A stretch of 64,000 nucleotides of DNA, taken from the NCBI GenBank assembly GCA_009760855.2, contig WPIO01000028.1:1075001-1139000 (forward strand), given 5' to 3'. Of this stretch, positions 1 to 29,182 are shown piece by piece. Below the pieces are notes generated by a model. The model was not told the DNA's origin. It ran no database searches and saw only the letters and a program-made list of their open reading frames with translations. Positions within the stretch are counted from its first letter, which is position 1. The number at the start of each line of letters is the position of its first letter. The position numbers and the translations under genes were made by a program. This stretch comes from Cristatella mucedo. Lineage: Eukaryota; Bryozoa; Phylactolaemata; Cristatellidae.

Positions 1-115
1 GCCTTTACGGATATGAACACTGCTTGCAGTAGGCGATCCTTTATTGCCCACTGCAGGACTCGAACACACGACCTGGGTCATGACGAGTGAGCACCCTACC
101 TCCTGGGCCAAGACC
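1..115 (-). mobile_element. SINE-2 copy (tRNA-like), cut by the window edge
   Basis: Read on the minus strand it has a B-box-like GTGTTCGAGTCC and the GCAGTGGGCAATAAAGG segment shared with the copies at 29.2 and 48.6 kb. A SINE-1 head fragment follows at about 140-180. Confidence 0.6.
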
Positions 116-235
116 CAGGGCGATCGATTCATTAACCTTGACCTTGGTCGAGGCTAGCACCTTAACCACAGGACTAAACCAGCATTTTACATATGGTGTT
201 GAGGAAGCATGATCAAATTGTTTGACGCGGCATGC

Positions 236-686
236 ACATTGTCAATATAACTGCTGCATCAGTTTCAGCCTGTTCTCGCCCTCAGGTCCTCTGTGGACAA
301 TCAATTAGCTGTCCCATTCCTCAGCTTAAAGACCGTTGGCGATAGAAGCTTTAGCTCTGCAGGTCCTAGGCTGTGGAACTCGCTTCCACAATTCTTACGC
401 AACGACAACTACTCTCCTACTGCCGACTATGGCTCATCCTTTTCAGCGGTCCTGAGCTGCTACTTCTATGCTACTCACTACCTCAACTGCTCTCCTGACT
501 CTGCTATGCTTCCCACTTTCACTTTGTTGCGTGAGACGAAGTCTGTTGGCTACCGAATGCGTACCGAAAGCTTCTTAGGCTGTGAGTGCGCTATACAAAA
601 CTCTTCTACGTAACACCCACATAGTCTTTAGGACTTTGTGGAGTTACAGACGGAGATACATGCATACATACATAGAATACATATAA
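236..686 (+). mobile_element. LINE-B 3' fragment inserted in LINE-A
   Basis: Encodes the LINE-B end: LAVPFLSLKTVGDRSFSSAG and WNSLPQFLRNDNYS. Its tail has GGAGTTACAGACGGAGATACAT and ends in a CATA-type repeat. The LINE-A 3' UTR continues on both sides. Confidence 0.8.
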
Positions 687-1230
687 ACATGGTTAGTGGT
701 GACATGCAGTGTCAGCACACATAAGCACGCCAGGAAAAAATCACAAGGACCCACCAAACACTGTGAGAAGCAGGTGGGTTTTTAGCTTCTCATTATATAT
801 TGTCTAGTCAGAGGATGCCATGGTGTCGGTCGGGAGTGAGCTCCAGGCTTGAGGACCATACACACGAGAGCACACTCTTCAAGAGATTTGAGATTGGTTT
901 GAGGCATAGCTGTGCGATTTGAGTTAAAAAGCTGTAGAATGCTTAGCCTGGTAGTCGAGTAGTTCAGATAGAATGACTGGAGCCACAGAATGAAGGGGTC
1001 TAACAGCAGAGGTGAAGCCAAAGGGTGGCAGTGGTGCCAGCTGCCACCCCCTGGCCTGATAGGTGGGAGCCGAGTCTGACACTCGGTCGGGCTGTGGCTG
1101 CCCTTGTGCTGGCCCCTGTGGTACTTGGCCAGAATGAAATGGCTCATCTGACTGACTTGCCATTTCGGTGTCATATCCACCACTTTCCCTTGCCAAAGGC
1201 GCTGGAGGGCCGGGCCAGACCCCCTTTACG

Positions 1231-1250
1231 GGGGGGGGGGGGGGGGGGGG
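1231..1250. repeat. Poly-G run
   Basis: About 20 consecutive G on the + strand, a potential G-quadruplex or an assembly-sensitive homopolymer. Confidence 0.9.
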
Positions 1251-3137
1251 CTTTGCCCCAGACCTCTGTGCCACCCACGAACCAATCCTGGCTTTGCCTA
1301 ATAGTGAGTGCCGAAACCTTGAAGTCGATAGGGGGGCTTGTCCAGGTCGGTGACAAGTGGTGTGCTGTGGCAGCTGCAACACTCACGACAAATAAGACTG
1401 GCTGCAGAGTTTTACACGAACTTTTGAGCATCTGATTGCATAGGCCGGTAGACCAGCAAGTCATAGGTTCCACAAGTCGAGACGGGATGTCACAAATGGG
1501 CCAACTTGGATGTAGTATTCCTGTCTAAGCAGGCGTAAATTTGAGAAATGTTGCATAGCTGAAAGTAGACAGACTTGACTGTGAAGCTTATATGGTCGTG
1601 TAGTAAGAGGTCACTTTGGAACAAGAAACCTAGATTTCGTACAGCCGCTAGAGATGTGTAGGCAGAGCATATTTTGAGTGTTGGGTTTTTCAATTTATGA
1701 GCCAGTCTGGGTTTGCCATAACTAGCATGTTGGTTTTATCACCATTCAATTTCAGAAAGTTTGCTGCCATCTATGTGCCGATGTCAGCAAGAGATTTAAT
1801 TGCTGGAGGGCTGGGAGGTATCAAAGCAAAGGTACAGTCATGTGTCGTTTGCATAGAAATGAAAGCCTAGATTGTGCTTGGCGATCACATCGGCAAAAGG
1901 GGAGTATAAATTGTGGAGCAAACGGACCAAGAATAGATCTTTAGGCTCCCCCGTAGTGGTTCCTCGAATGATCTCTGTCTGTTTACATCAATACTCTGGA
2001 GTCTCTCGCAGAGATAGGATCTAAATCATTGCAACACAGTGCCAGTGATGCCCAGATAAGATGACAGGCACTCGAGGCAGACTTGGTGATCAATAGTGTC
2101 GAATGCTGCCAAAAGATCAAGTCAAGCAAGTAGAGAGACTGTACTCGAGTCTGCTCTCCTGAGAAGGTCTATTTACACTCGAAGCAATGCTGACTTAGTG
2201 GGATGATTAGTTCTAAAAGCAGACTGGACCTAACTAGCTAGTTTCGAAGTGTCGATGAAAGAGTTCAGTTGGTGTGTCAATACATGTTCCAGTGTCTTAG
2301 ATAGGAGCACCAGTAGGGAGACTGTGCTGAAGTTGCTTAAGTTCTCTTGGTCTAGTTGTGCTTTCTTAATTGATGACTTAATAATCTTTTTGAAAGGTGA
2401 TGGGACAAGAGATTTTAGAATGGGGCTACTTGTGGCCTCCTTGAGTGTAGACATTGAGGGGCTGCACGGAAAAGGGTCCCTTTGGTTGGGCTTTTTTCTT
2501 TATGATTGATGCTAAGCATAGCCGAGCCATCCACTATGTGAGCTATACTTGTGGTAAGACGGAATGTCAAGATGCCTCTGAATACGGTCTTTTTGCATGC
2601 TAATGCAGTGAATGAGATTGCCCAATCCCTTGGAGATACCTCTCGCAAACCCAAGTAATCTAAATGGTTGACCAGTCGCTGTTTATTTAGGGCTTTTTAG
2701 CAATACTGCACGTGGTGCTAGACTGGCAATCATGCCCAAAAGAGGCGAGAAAGTTGCTGGCCTGTGCTTCAGGTAAAACCGGGAAATTTGCTCTAACGGA
2801 AGGGCACGGTGACAGCTTGTAGGTGAGCTGCAGAAACGCTTGCAGATGTATAAATCCGGTTCAACTATTGCTCCAGAAAGCACACTTGTAGAGGCCTTCA
2901 TCATTCAAGTTTCACAATATTTACGTTTGCACCCTGCATACTGCATACTCGTATCGGCCTGGTGTAGGCTAGCTTACAGCTTGGGGGGAGGTTCGAACCT
3001 AGTGGGTTGATGTGGATTTATTCCGACCGGCTCTACTGACCATTGCAGACCATAGTCAGGTCCCTCTAAACATACATAGAAATATGATGGGATGTAGTCT
3101 AGGAGACTACGGGTTCATCGAAGCTGTTTCCGGATTC

Positions 3138-3140
<3 letters not shown>

Positions 3141-3223
<83 letters not shown>
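3141..3223. repeat. (GT)n microsatellite
   Basis: About 41 uninterrupted GT units. Confidence 0.98.
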
Positions 3224-3226
<3 letters not shown>

Positions 3227-3620
3227 GTGTGTGCCCATTCATGTCAGCGCTTACATCTGACTCAAGAATTTGCAAGCATTAGCAGTACCACAGTTCAGGC
3301 CGTGCTTTTACACCTGCAGAGGTTTACATTCAGCTTCATTTATTCGGCTGCAGTTGTGACAGTTGTCTAGGGTATCACACGATCGGGTCAATGACGTCTG
3401 TTGCTGTACGTATGAATTTTGATCGCCCTGCTGCCACCGGAAGCTCAGTGATAGTCCAGTTGACCTCTTGACTTTGCACTAGGCACTGTTCTGACTAAGG
3501 ACTACTGGTATGTTCATCGTAGTGATCGGTTGTCACCAACCAGAAGGATAGGGGAGGAGTCATTGGAACTGCAAACAGCCAGTACAACTCTGTTGCATCA
3601 TGAGTGAATTTATATAATAA

Positions 3621-3770
3621 TGTAATATAATTCATTTGTTTAGAGCCCCAAGAGAACTTAATCTCTATTCAGGCGCTTCACATATGCCTCAGGAGGCTCG
3701 AGCCCACTACCTCAGCCAGACCTTGGTCGGGGCAAGCACCTTAACCGCTGGACCAAACCAGCTCGGCGTT
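3621..3770 (-). mobile_element. SINE-1: tRNA-like head with LINE-A-type tail
   Basis: On the minus strand a tRNA-like head (TGGTCCAGCGGTTAAGG, later GGGCTCGAGCC at the B-box place) is followed by GCGCCTGAATAGAGATTAAG, the same segment that ends LINE-A. It is the clearest minus-strand copy. Confidence 0.8.
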
Positions 3771-4461
3771 GAAGTAGTTTGCCGGATGGCTGCTGTCGGC
3801 CCAGCTAGAGGCCTGGTGCTCTCATGTAGCTGCACCAGCGGAGTGAGCTCCGAGTGGTACCTATTCATGCATCCATTGTAGCCCCCTGGGGAAGGAGGTT
3901 GGGGGGTAGTTTAATTCTCAGATCCAGCTTCACAAGTACCACCTGCTTTGTGCCTGTTGGCTTCCTCATGTCTTATCTCATCTGGGTTATTACATTGCTG
4001 CTTGTGTTTGTTAGCTTGGACCGAAAAGAGAGAAGAAAGAGACACAGAGGGCAGGCAGGGAGCAGGGGCCATGCCTCACTGGTTGCCTGCTGCTACTGCT
4101 GCTATTTGCGTGCCATGTCTCTGTCTGAACCGGAATGTGGCATTGCCTCTCGTGCATGAGCGATGAATTTAGAGAGCCGAGTCCTGCAGAACCCCAGAGG
4201 AAGCTGTTGTAATGATGCTCACACATTCGTGGGAACGGGTGTCACTGGATGACAAGGCCTTGACCTGCTCGTGCCACCTGCCCGAGCCACTGGGGCTTAG
4301 GACTCGGCTCTTATACTTGAGGCTGCACAGCACTGTGAGAAAGACGACTGCATCTCGCATGGAACTCGCGTTTGCTTTGAAAAGTGACAGTGCGCAGCAT
4401 AAGAAGTGCCTTGGTGAAACTTCTTGTCGATTGCTGATTATCAGGGTATCCTCTAAAAAAA

Positions 4462-4560
4462 TAATTCATTTTTATAGCGCCATACGTGAATTTAATCTCA
4501 GTCCAGGCGTTTTACATGTGGGAGGCTCGAGCCGCCGACCTTGTTCGTTACACTGCCTTA
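4462..4560 (-). mobile_element. SINE-1 fragment
   Basis: Tail plus B-box side only (GGCTCGAGCC); the A-box half is missing. Confidence 0.6.
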
Positions 4561-4756
4561 TATTATAGCTTTATTCAGAAGTCGGCCTCCACAGCTAGTC
4601 ATCATGTTTGATCCCCGACCTGGATTTGGGGCTGACAATCACAATGGCTAATCAAAGATCATATAAGCTCTTGTTCTTGCTTGGCACTAGGTGCAGTAAC
4701 ATAGTAGTGACAGGTCTATCAATAAAGCCATTATGCTCGCACAATTTATTTTAGTA

Positions 4757-4870
4757 TTTATAATAATAATAAATTTTTTGTAATACCCTCCGAGAACTTA
4801 ATCTCTTTCTAGGCATTCTGCATTGGCTTCTGGATTGGTCTTTAAATTCAAGACACTCAATCACGTGTCA
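4757..4870 (-). mobile_element. SINE-1/LINE-A tail fragment
   Basis: ATT-type repeat and the CTAGAAAGAGATTAAGTTCT tail segment are seen on the minus strand. The element of origin cannot be decided. Confidence 0.55.
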
Positions 4871-4939
4871 CCTTTCCCTGTACTAGAGGAAATGTGGTAC
4901 CTATTTGCTGATGAGAATCGAACTAATTTTTTTCAAGCC

Positions 4940-5225
4940 AAAAAGGCCCTTCATGGACTTGGCTCCTCAACACCTAGATGAACTACTACATCAGCTTCAG
5001 CCCCATCTTGCCATTCGATTCTTTTACGACAATAAATTAGCAACGTGTACCTCTCTTTCATTAAACAGACTCTTAGCGACAGAAGCCTTTGCTCTTCGGA
5101 TCCTAGACTGTTGAACTCATTTTCACAGTTCTTGCACATTGACGTATCTTCTCTCTTGCTTCCGACTCTAGCTAATCCTTCACTGTCATTACTTGGCCGC
5201 CCAATCACTTGAGTGTTCTGCTGGC
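4940..5225 (+). mobile_element. LINE-B fragment, old
   Basis: LAPQHLDELLHQLQPHLA, then DNKLA, resembles LINE-B LAELLHQFQPRRA near 61.5 kb. It is degraded and 3' truncated. Confidence 0.6.
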
Positions 5226-6609
5226 TGAGCTATGCTGCTTGCCTTATTTGTTGCTGCTCATGATGAAGTTTTGTGGGCACTCTGTCTTGGACTTGGAAGT
5301 GTTCTGCGGAAAGCTATTCTGTGTATCATCAAACTTGATCTTCGTAAGTCTGTAACGTTACCAGAAGGAGACATGTGCACGTGCACACGCAATCGCGCGC
5401 AGGTTTCACGAAGTGAATGTTGAGTTTGTCCGAAGTCGACTAAGCCCTGAAGTTCATGCACCATAAGAGTACGGTTTTTCAGGTATCAAGGGACTGGAAT
5501 TTATTTTTTATTTTCAGCTAATCAGAGTTGCCTTTGACACCAGAAGCGTAAGTCCTGATGTCTAACAATAGGTAGCCAACTGACAAGAATAAAATGCTAA
5601 ATCAAATGTGTCACGACAGTAGGACAGCCATGTAATTAACTACACTCGCCCACCCGGTGGCATCGAGTAGAAAACACGGTGCCATTAAGTGCAGGGGTTC
5701 ACTGGTTTGGCTGCATTCCATATTGCATGAGCTCATCTGCTCGGCAGTGCCACACTGCCACACTGCCACACAGGTGCTGCAGTGCTGCTGTGTTACTGCC
5801 CACTAGCCAGCTACCTCTATTCAGCAGCCTGTTTGCTTGGTTCAATGTGTGGTTGTTTGTCTGCACGTCAGAGCTTCTGCTGCACATTTGTAATTTTAGC
5901 AGGTTTTCTGCTGGAGGCAGAGTTCGGTTTTGTGCAGAATTCTTGCAAAGTTCTGCTGATTGACTCAATGTACAACTGGTTGGGTCCATCTCTGTCGATG
6001 GTGTATGTAGAATGCCTCCCGCTCCTCCCCCCATTCGCAATCCTGCATTTGGATGTCATCAGGTTAGTTTTGTAGGTTAGTAACAGCTGAGTGCGGTCTG
6101 ATTGCTTGGCCACCACCAAGCGATAACTAGGAAGAGGGACGTCTGTCACTTCTGGTTTTCCTTGGCTTTCCTTGTATTTGTACATCAGCTGGCCACCAGA
6201 ATGAAAAAGCAACGAACTAAAAGCTGTGACGCAGAAAAGTACTTTCGGCACGGTCTTGCCCATAGAGAGTCGATAGACAAACTAATGAGCATGTAGCCCA
6301 AGGTGTCCCTGCTGGTACTGTTTGTCCCACTATGCACCACGGATCTGCTCGGGAATTCGGCAGGCCTGTTGCTGCCAGTTTTGAGGCAACCGAGTCCATG
6401 CAATGCCAATAGCATAACTCAGGCTATGCCTGGTAGCCACTATTTCTCTCTCAATATTGTGCTGGGGACGGGTCTTCCGAGAAGAAAGAAAAGCAATATA
6501 GGGATGGGACCGGCTGAGCCCGTGTGCCCATGGTGGTGTTGCTCTAGGCCTGCAATACCACCAACTTCTCTCTAGCAGAACATACTGAATGTTAACGGTA
6601 TCAGTACAG
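5226..6609. other. Intergenic, nothing recognised
   Basis: Short open frames on both strands overlap one another without homology. A CACTGCCACACTGCCACAC direct repeat lies near 5750-5772. Confidence 0.5.
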
Positions 6610-6690
6610 TACATATAAAGTGCATATCCGAGAGATTTAGTTCTCTCGGGGTGCTGCACAAATGCCTTTTTACTATTATTACTATAAGAA
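6610..6690 (+). mobile_element. LINE-A/SINE-1 tail fragment
   Basis: GAGAGATTTAGTTCTCTCGG and a GCTGCACAAATG-type end with an imperfect ATT repeat match the tail seen elsewhere. Confidence 0.55.
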
Positions 6691-7710
6691 AAAGTGACAT
6701 TCGCCCGCTTGCTTTGTTCGACGGCCTCGTGAAGCAGGTACTCAGCCACTCACCTATCACCCCCTCCTTGTCTCAGGTCTCTTGCAAATGTAAGTCGAGT
6801 CAGATTCAAGCGATAGAGCATTTGTACTTCTGTGTACCACTGATCATTCGTTCTTCTGGGTACTAGTGCTGCACAGGCAGCGGCGGCACCTCGGCCTACT
6901 ACTTGGGGGTAGTAGACGGGAGTGCTTTTACCCTAGCACACCGCTGACACCAGCCATGCATGCCTGGGCCCTTATTTCCACTAGTGGCAGCAGCAGCTGC
7001 CACTAGTGGTGATCAAGTTGCCCTCTGCTCACGTTGTGATAGTTACAAGCAAACTCCTTCGGCAGCAGTGTCTAGCTACCTAAGCAGCAGCAGCAGCATT
7101 TGCAGAGCATCAGCAACTGCTGCAGTAGGACATCCATTATTGGTGCACCAAAGCAACATCCTGCTGCCTGCAGCTGCTGCCTGCTGCTGCTAATGCATGC
7201 TTGGGTCGCTGCTTTCAGCTAACCATAGCTTGGCGGTCCTTCTGTGCTTCTGATGGGCATGGGCAGTGGCTGTCGTGACGAAGCTCATGCAAAGGACCTT
7301 GTGCAGTAATTAGCAAGCCATAGTGACCGAGAATCCTCGAGAAATGCTGCTTGCGGCACTGCATTCCTGGCTGCTGTCGGCTCACCATGGAGACTGGCCG
7401 AGGGATTGGCCTGTCTTTGCCATGTCATTGGTGTGACCGACCAGTAGCTGCTGTGGCCGGTGGAAGAGCCACCTCGGCTGCTGACTGTCTGGTTCGATGC
7501 TAGCTGCAGCTTCTGAGCCGTGACCAGGCTCCGAAAGTGCCCTGTGGTGGGTATGTGCAAATCCGACTGCTGTGAGGAGGGCAAGCTGTAGAAGTGATTG
7601 GTGCATAACTGGCCTGCGCCTGCTGGGGCCAACCGGTTCTAGCTGAACTGAGATCCTGAATAGGGCCGGCCTCACCGGCTTGCTGGCTGATCACAAATCT
7701 ATATATATAG

Positions 7711-7748
<38 letters not shown>

Positions 7749-8148
7749 GACGTGCAGCAAAGCAGAGGCCGGTTAAGGCTGTTGGCTAGCAGCAGCTGAC
7801 GGGCTGCTTAGGCCTCAGAGTAGAGCAGCTGCTGCAGTGTCGAGTCAACTTTCCCAGTGTCAGGCTGGTGCAGAACGACCGAAGGACACATTCAGCGGGG
7901 AGCCATCGTCGCCAGGTGCTAGCCGAGCAGCTGCTGCTGCCCTTTGGCCGAGCTCCTTCTGCATAGTTCGTCGTGTGCTTCATGTCTCTGGTTGACTGGG
8001 ATCCGGCAGAGGTCCCCATCGGCGCCGTGGTGCGCCGCCTTCTCGTGAACAGTGCCAGCCGCACGCACGGAACGCGTCGTAGGGTCCAGGCAAGGGCTGT
8101 GAGTGCTCGGTATGTGTCTGCAATCCAATTCCTTGTCGTCAAATGCAG
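6691..8148. other. Region upstream of PALS1 exon 1
   Basis: GC-richer than most of the window, with many CAG/CTG runs. A (CA)n lies at 7712-7746. It probably holds the promoter or 5' untranslated exons of PALS1, but I cannot place them. Confidence 0.35.
7712..7746. repeat. (CA)n microsatellite
   Basis: About 17 CA units next to a short TA run. Confidence 0.95.
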
Positions 8149-8230
8149 GCTTCAGAGGCAGACGACAGAGCTGCTGCAGCAGCGGCAGCAGCAGCAGCAG
8201 CAGAGCCTGGCATGGAGCTCAGCTCCGAAG

Positions 8231-24352
<16,122 letters not shown>

Positions 24353-25221
24353 ACTTCCGATGAATTTGTACACAGGTCATGAGTCGGCTTCGTTCAACAT
24401 TTGAGGCTCGATGTAGGATTGACCGATGGTGTATCTGGCTGCATACATGCCTGAACAGGCATTTCGAATGGTGCTAAGTAAATCAGACCTTTTATCAATG
24501 TCAAGAGACTTGATAACTGCACTTTACAGCAAACCTGCTGATTGAACTTGCAGGCTGTAGAGAAGCAGCTCAACAGTTACTGCTTTGCTGCCTCTATTAC
24601 CAATGCAACAGGCAGACGCGTTTCAGCTGCAATTCCATCGTCAAAGTAGATTTTTTTAGTAGTCGCGTTTGCTTTAGAAACAGGCTTGCGACTGGCATGT
24701 CAAACATTGCCTAGCTTGTATATACAGATCTTTGCAGCTTCTGCATTATTTTCCCATAAGCTTTGGCGACTGGTTGTCCGATGACGATTAATGTCAATGG
24801 CAGGAGTGCACTGTTGCAGAGTTTCCGGTCGTCACTGCTCGAAGCAAAGCTAGAGCCAGAGTGCTAATGCTCTTTTTTGCTCCATGCCTAGTCCTTTTTT
24901 CCAGATGTCTACCTCGGATTCGACTGCCTCCTCGTGCATGCAATGCAGCTGCTTTTTCATAAAAAGCAGAAGTGCTGCGATTTGCTTTGGTAACAATTGC
25001 TTATTTTTGTTCCAGTTTCACATGAACCTATGGAACAATAGTGCATGCATAGTTACATTTATTTTGCTAAAATAGAAAACTATGCATCTGCATGCAATCC
25101 TTATCATGGCAGCCGTGCAGTCCACAGCCAAATTTGCTTAGCCTTTTCTCACTCCTCTCGAGCCTGTGAATGTACTGCCTGGTAAGTGGGCCGGGCCACC
25201 TATAGACAGCCAGTGTGTGTA

Positions 25222-25261
<40 letters not shown>

Positions 25262-25384
25262 TGCGCGCGTGTGCCGCATGCGAGCGTTCGTGTCAAAGCA
25301 TCTGTACATAGTATCCAGCTTGCGCAGACTGTTTTTTAGGAGACTATGCTATGCAAGGTAAATGTTTGCTCACAACCCCAGGGA
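24353..25384. other. Downstream of PALS1, includes (GT)n
   Basis: Probably contains the PALS1 3' UTR; no canonical AATAAA is seen. A GT array with GC steps lies at 25215-25270. Nothing else is recognised. Confidence 0.4.
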
Positions 25385-25505
25385 AGGGGAAACCAAGACT
25401 TCGATCGTGCTTCCTTTGCAGCAATTGTACGGCACCTAGAAAGAGATTGAGTTCACTACACAGGGCGCTTTATCAAATGTATTATTTATTTTTACTATTA
25501 TTCTC
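25385..25505 (+). mobile_element. LINE-A tail fragment
   Basis: TTCCTTTGCAGCAATTGTAC, GGCACCTAGAAAGAGATTGA and GGGCGCTTTATCAAATG with an ATT-like end. Confidence 0.7.
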
Positions 25506-27514
25506 ATTACTTCACATTGATGTTCTGCTGACGTAGGCCGAGTTCGTTGGTAGATGGAGCTAGAGAAATTTCTCAAGGCTGCCGTTCTTCTTTCCCCAAC
25601 ACCAAGCGCTAGTAGCGTTTCTTGTCCTTTTCAGAATTCTCTTCTAAAAATCGAAGCTTTGCTGGCATCATATATGGAAACCGATACAGTAAAGACCTGT
25701 TTACAGCTTTTTTTGTTTGTTCTTTGACGGTAGCGTGTAAAACAAGTTACGTGCCTATGGACATCTAAGTGCTTACTGCTTGGCTTTGGGTTCCCTTCTA
25801 CCACGCCGGCGACAGCGTTAGATTCCCCGACTGCTAATAACCTGGCTATAGTGTAAGATCGTGCGTATCTATTCTTGTTTCGTCGTTCAAATGCATTCCT
25901 AGATGCGGTTGCCGTTGCTAGGGTCGGTGAATTGTGCATTAGCAAAAGAAAAGTAATGCATAGCCGTCGCGGGGCCACTACCGGAGGCCTGCTCACTTGG
26001 TATTCGCAGCATTGTCGTGAACCACCCAACACGATCTCCCTCAAGCACTGCTTTTAAATCACTCGAATGTAGTGGTCATCAGACCTGCTACAACTCCGGT
26101 GGCCAATAATAATGCTTGTCTCTGGAATTCTTGCTCAACTTGCAAAAACCCTGAATAATACATGGCATAATTACTGACAACGGCCTCCACCAGCTCGCCT
26201 TTACCAAGACCTGGCTAAAATTGGCTAACTGCCTAACAATAACCGACGCCGCATCGACAGGCTTCTGCTTCTTTCATATCCCTAGATAAATCAAAACTGG
26301 TGGTGGAGTTGCCATTGTCGCACCTTCATCCCTCAACTCCAAAGCATGTGCAGTCCTCCCAAAGAAGTCGTTCGAATCTCCTAAATTGAGTTTATCCGAC
26401 CACAAGCTGCCAATGGTGGTAGTAGTTATACCCGATCTAGTCCGCTACCACGTAACAAGTCCTCCTTATCTCAGATTTCATCTCTATTCTGTGTGCAAGA
26501 AATCAATCTTTCCTCGTTCAGGGTGATTTTAGCATTCATTTTGATAACTTATCTTGCCTTCTGCACAGAATTCCGTGCACTGACTGACTTATTGTTTCTT
26601 ATGGCTCATATGCCTAGCCACGTCAAGGGTCAGACTCGACCAAATTTTCAGGTAACTATGCTATCATCACCTTTTATTACGAAATCCTGCTTATCTGACC
26701 TAATGCAGATCTCATTCAGTCTACAGTGTGCACCCTCGTACTCATGTAAAGTCACCTGTGGATCGCCAAACCTCAAGACCCTTAGCGTCGATGCTGTCGG
26801 CTTAAGAATATCTTCTTTGCCACTGCTGGTCAATCCCAATTCTGACCTGTCATCATTGCTAGAATGCTACAACAGGATACTAGCTGACAGGCTCGACGAT
26901 TTTGCACCTCTGACAAAGTGCAATATTTGCCCTCGCTCGGATGGCCAATGGTTTACCTAAGACATTAAACTAGGTCTACTAAGCTCAAGCTCATATGATG
27001 GAAACCGTCAGGACTGACTGTCCATTGACAGGCATACAAGGACTACTGTAGTTCATACCAATCGATCCAAGTAAATGCCAAGCCTAGCTTTCACAAAAAC
27101 TTTGTTGAATCACGGATGCACAAATCGAAAATGCTGATCTACCATCTACTTAACCACCCTCAGGCTAGCTCCTTACCTAGCGATCCTTCTTATTGTGATC
27201 TTGCTGATCGCCTCTCTAGCTTCGTTGTCAACAAGATAGACAAGATCGGGGAGTTCATCCCTCGGATGGCAGCATCCTCTCTGGACTACCGGTCCTTAAT
27301 TCCATGCAGCACCTCAATGTCTACATTCGAGACCATGAGTGACCTCACCCTGATATTCATATCCCAATCAGAGAAGAAATCTATAGACCGTTCTCCCATT
27401 GACCTGCTTTGCAGTGCATAGATCTGCTGCTGTCATGCATAACTGTATTGTAAATGTGTCATTAGCCTCAGGTTATGTCCCAGCACCTTTCAAAAACGCT
27501 GTAATCATGCTACT

Positions 27515-27790
27515 ACTCTTACTCAACGACAACTACCCTTCTGCTGCCGACTATGGCTCATCCCTTTCAGCGGTCCTGAGCTGCTACTTCTATGCTACTC
27601 ACTACCTCAACTGCTCTCCTGACACTGCTATGCTTCCCACTTTCTCTTTGTTGCGTGAGACGAAGTCTGTTGGCTACCGAATGCATACCGAAAGCCGCTT
27701 AGGCTGTGAGTGCACTATACAAAACTCTCCCGCGTAACACCCACGTGGTCTTTGTGACTTTGTGGAGTTACAGACGGAGATACATTACTC
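27515..27790 (+). mobile_element. LINE-B 3' fragment nested in LINE-A
   Basis: LNDNYPSAADYGSSLSAVLS and ETKSVGYRMHTESRLGCECT, then the GGAGTTACAGACGGAGATAC tail. LINE-A RT sequence resumes right after it. Confidence 0.8.
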
Positions 27791-29182
27791 ATGAAAGCAA
27801 CACTAGACTAAGAGCAACTTCAACGCAGTCCCCTTCTACCATTCCTGTTAAAGACATTAGGACGAGTCATGGCAGATCAGCTGAACTCATATATCAAAAT
27901 CTAGGTAGTATGTTTCAGTCAGGTTTTAGAGCTAATCACTCCACCGAGTAAGTATTGCTTCGGGTGTATAACGACTTTCTTCGGAATGCAAACTTGGTCT
28001 CTCTGTTTTGCTCGATCTTTTCGGCAGCTTTTGATATTATCGATCCCCAAGGACTTCTCAAACGCATCTTATCTCGCCTGGTCATCACTGCCAAAGCTCT
28101 ATAATGGTACAGGTCCTACCTCAGTGTGAGACTCCAGGGCACTGATGTGAACGAAAAAGATCCTCCGAGGAATCACTAAAGAATGAGGCACCTCATGGCT
28201 CGGCTCTATGCTTAGTTTGATTCTCTTCAGTTTATACTTTCCCTCTTGCCGAAGGGGTCAACAAGCACTATCTTGGCCTTCACTTCTATGCAGATGACAC
28301 TAAGTCCTACCTTTGCTTTGATTCCTCACAGTCCTCCAGCACATCACATTCTCTCAACTCCCTTGTGGCATGTATTGATTACATATTCACATGGATGGCA
28401 TCAAACTTTCTTAAATTGAATGATGATCAAAACAACCTACTAGTTATGGGAAAACCAAGTGTGATTTGGAAATTTGAAACGATGCTCAAAATTGGCTCTA
28501 CCAGCATATATTCAGCTGCATCTGCACGGAATCTAGGTGTCCTGTTCCAAAGTGACCTTTCATTGGATGACCTCAGTCAAGTCTGCCTACTTTAAGCTAA
28601 ATGGCATTACAAAAACTCGGGTTTGCTTTGACAGATGTACTACATCTAAATTGGTCCATGCATTTGTGACATCCCGTCTCAACTTCTGTAACTCACCGCT
28701 TGCTGGGCTACCGGCTTGTGCAATCAGGGGCTTACAGTTGGCGCACAACTCTGCGTCTAGACTTGTCTGTCGTGAGCACATCAGTAGCCACATCTCACCA
28801 TTTCTAGCCGACCTTCACTGGCTCCCAACCAAGCACCACATTGACTTGAAGATGTTTTCATTCACTCTTAGGTCGCTTCATTTTCTGGCTCCAGCCTACC
28901 TATCAGGCCTACTCCCCCACCAGGCTAGGAATCGCACCACCTGCTTTTCTAAGTCAAATCGTTTAGGCAACACCTTGTACGAAACTAAAATCCTTTGAAG
29001 ACCGTGCCTGTAGTTCGCATGCTCCCAAAGCCTGGAACTAATTCCTGACTGACATCACGACATTCCCTGACTTACCATTTAAAAATAAGCTATAAAGTCC
29101 ATCTGTTTATCACAGTATTTAGTGGGTCCTTGCGATTCATCCTTTGTGTGTTTATGCATGTTATCTGATTTAATAGACTCTT

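Larger units (their letters stand above)
181..2905 (-). mobile_element. LINE-A copy, degenerate, interrupted by LINE-B
   Basis: The minus strand carries the LINE-A 3' UTR (181-235, resumed at 687) and then reverse-transcriptase C-terminal sequence with stops and frameshifts: near 1490-1693 SVRNLG-type and LCNISQIYACLD, and near 2230-2454 upstream RT. Similarity fades beyond about 2.65 kb. A 20-base G run sits at 1231-1250. Confidence 0.7.

Noticed and set aside
1025-1473. Open frames across the poly-G run
   Set aside because: Low-complexity Gly/Pro frames within a LINE-A fragment.
7973-8230. Upstream ATG at 7973 as the PALS1 start
   Set aside because: Poor start context and translation through an apparent intron acceptor; the ATG at 8231 is preferred, though not proven.
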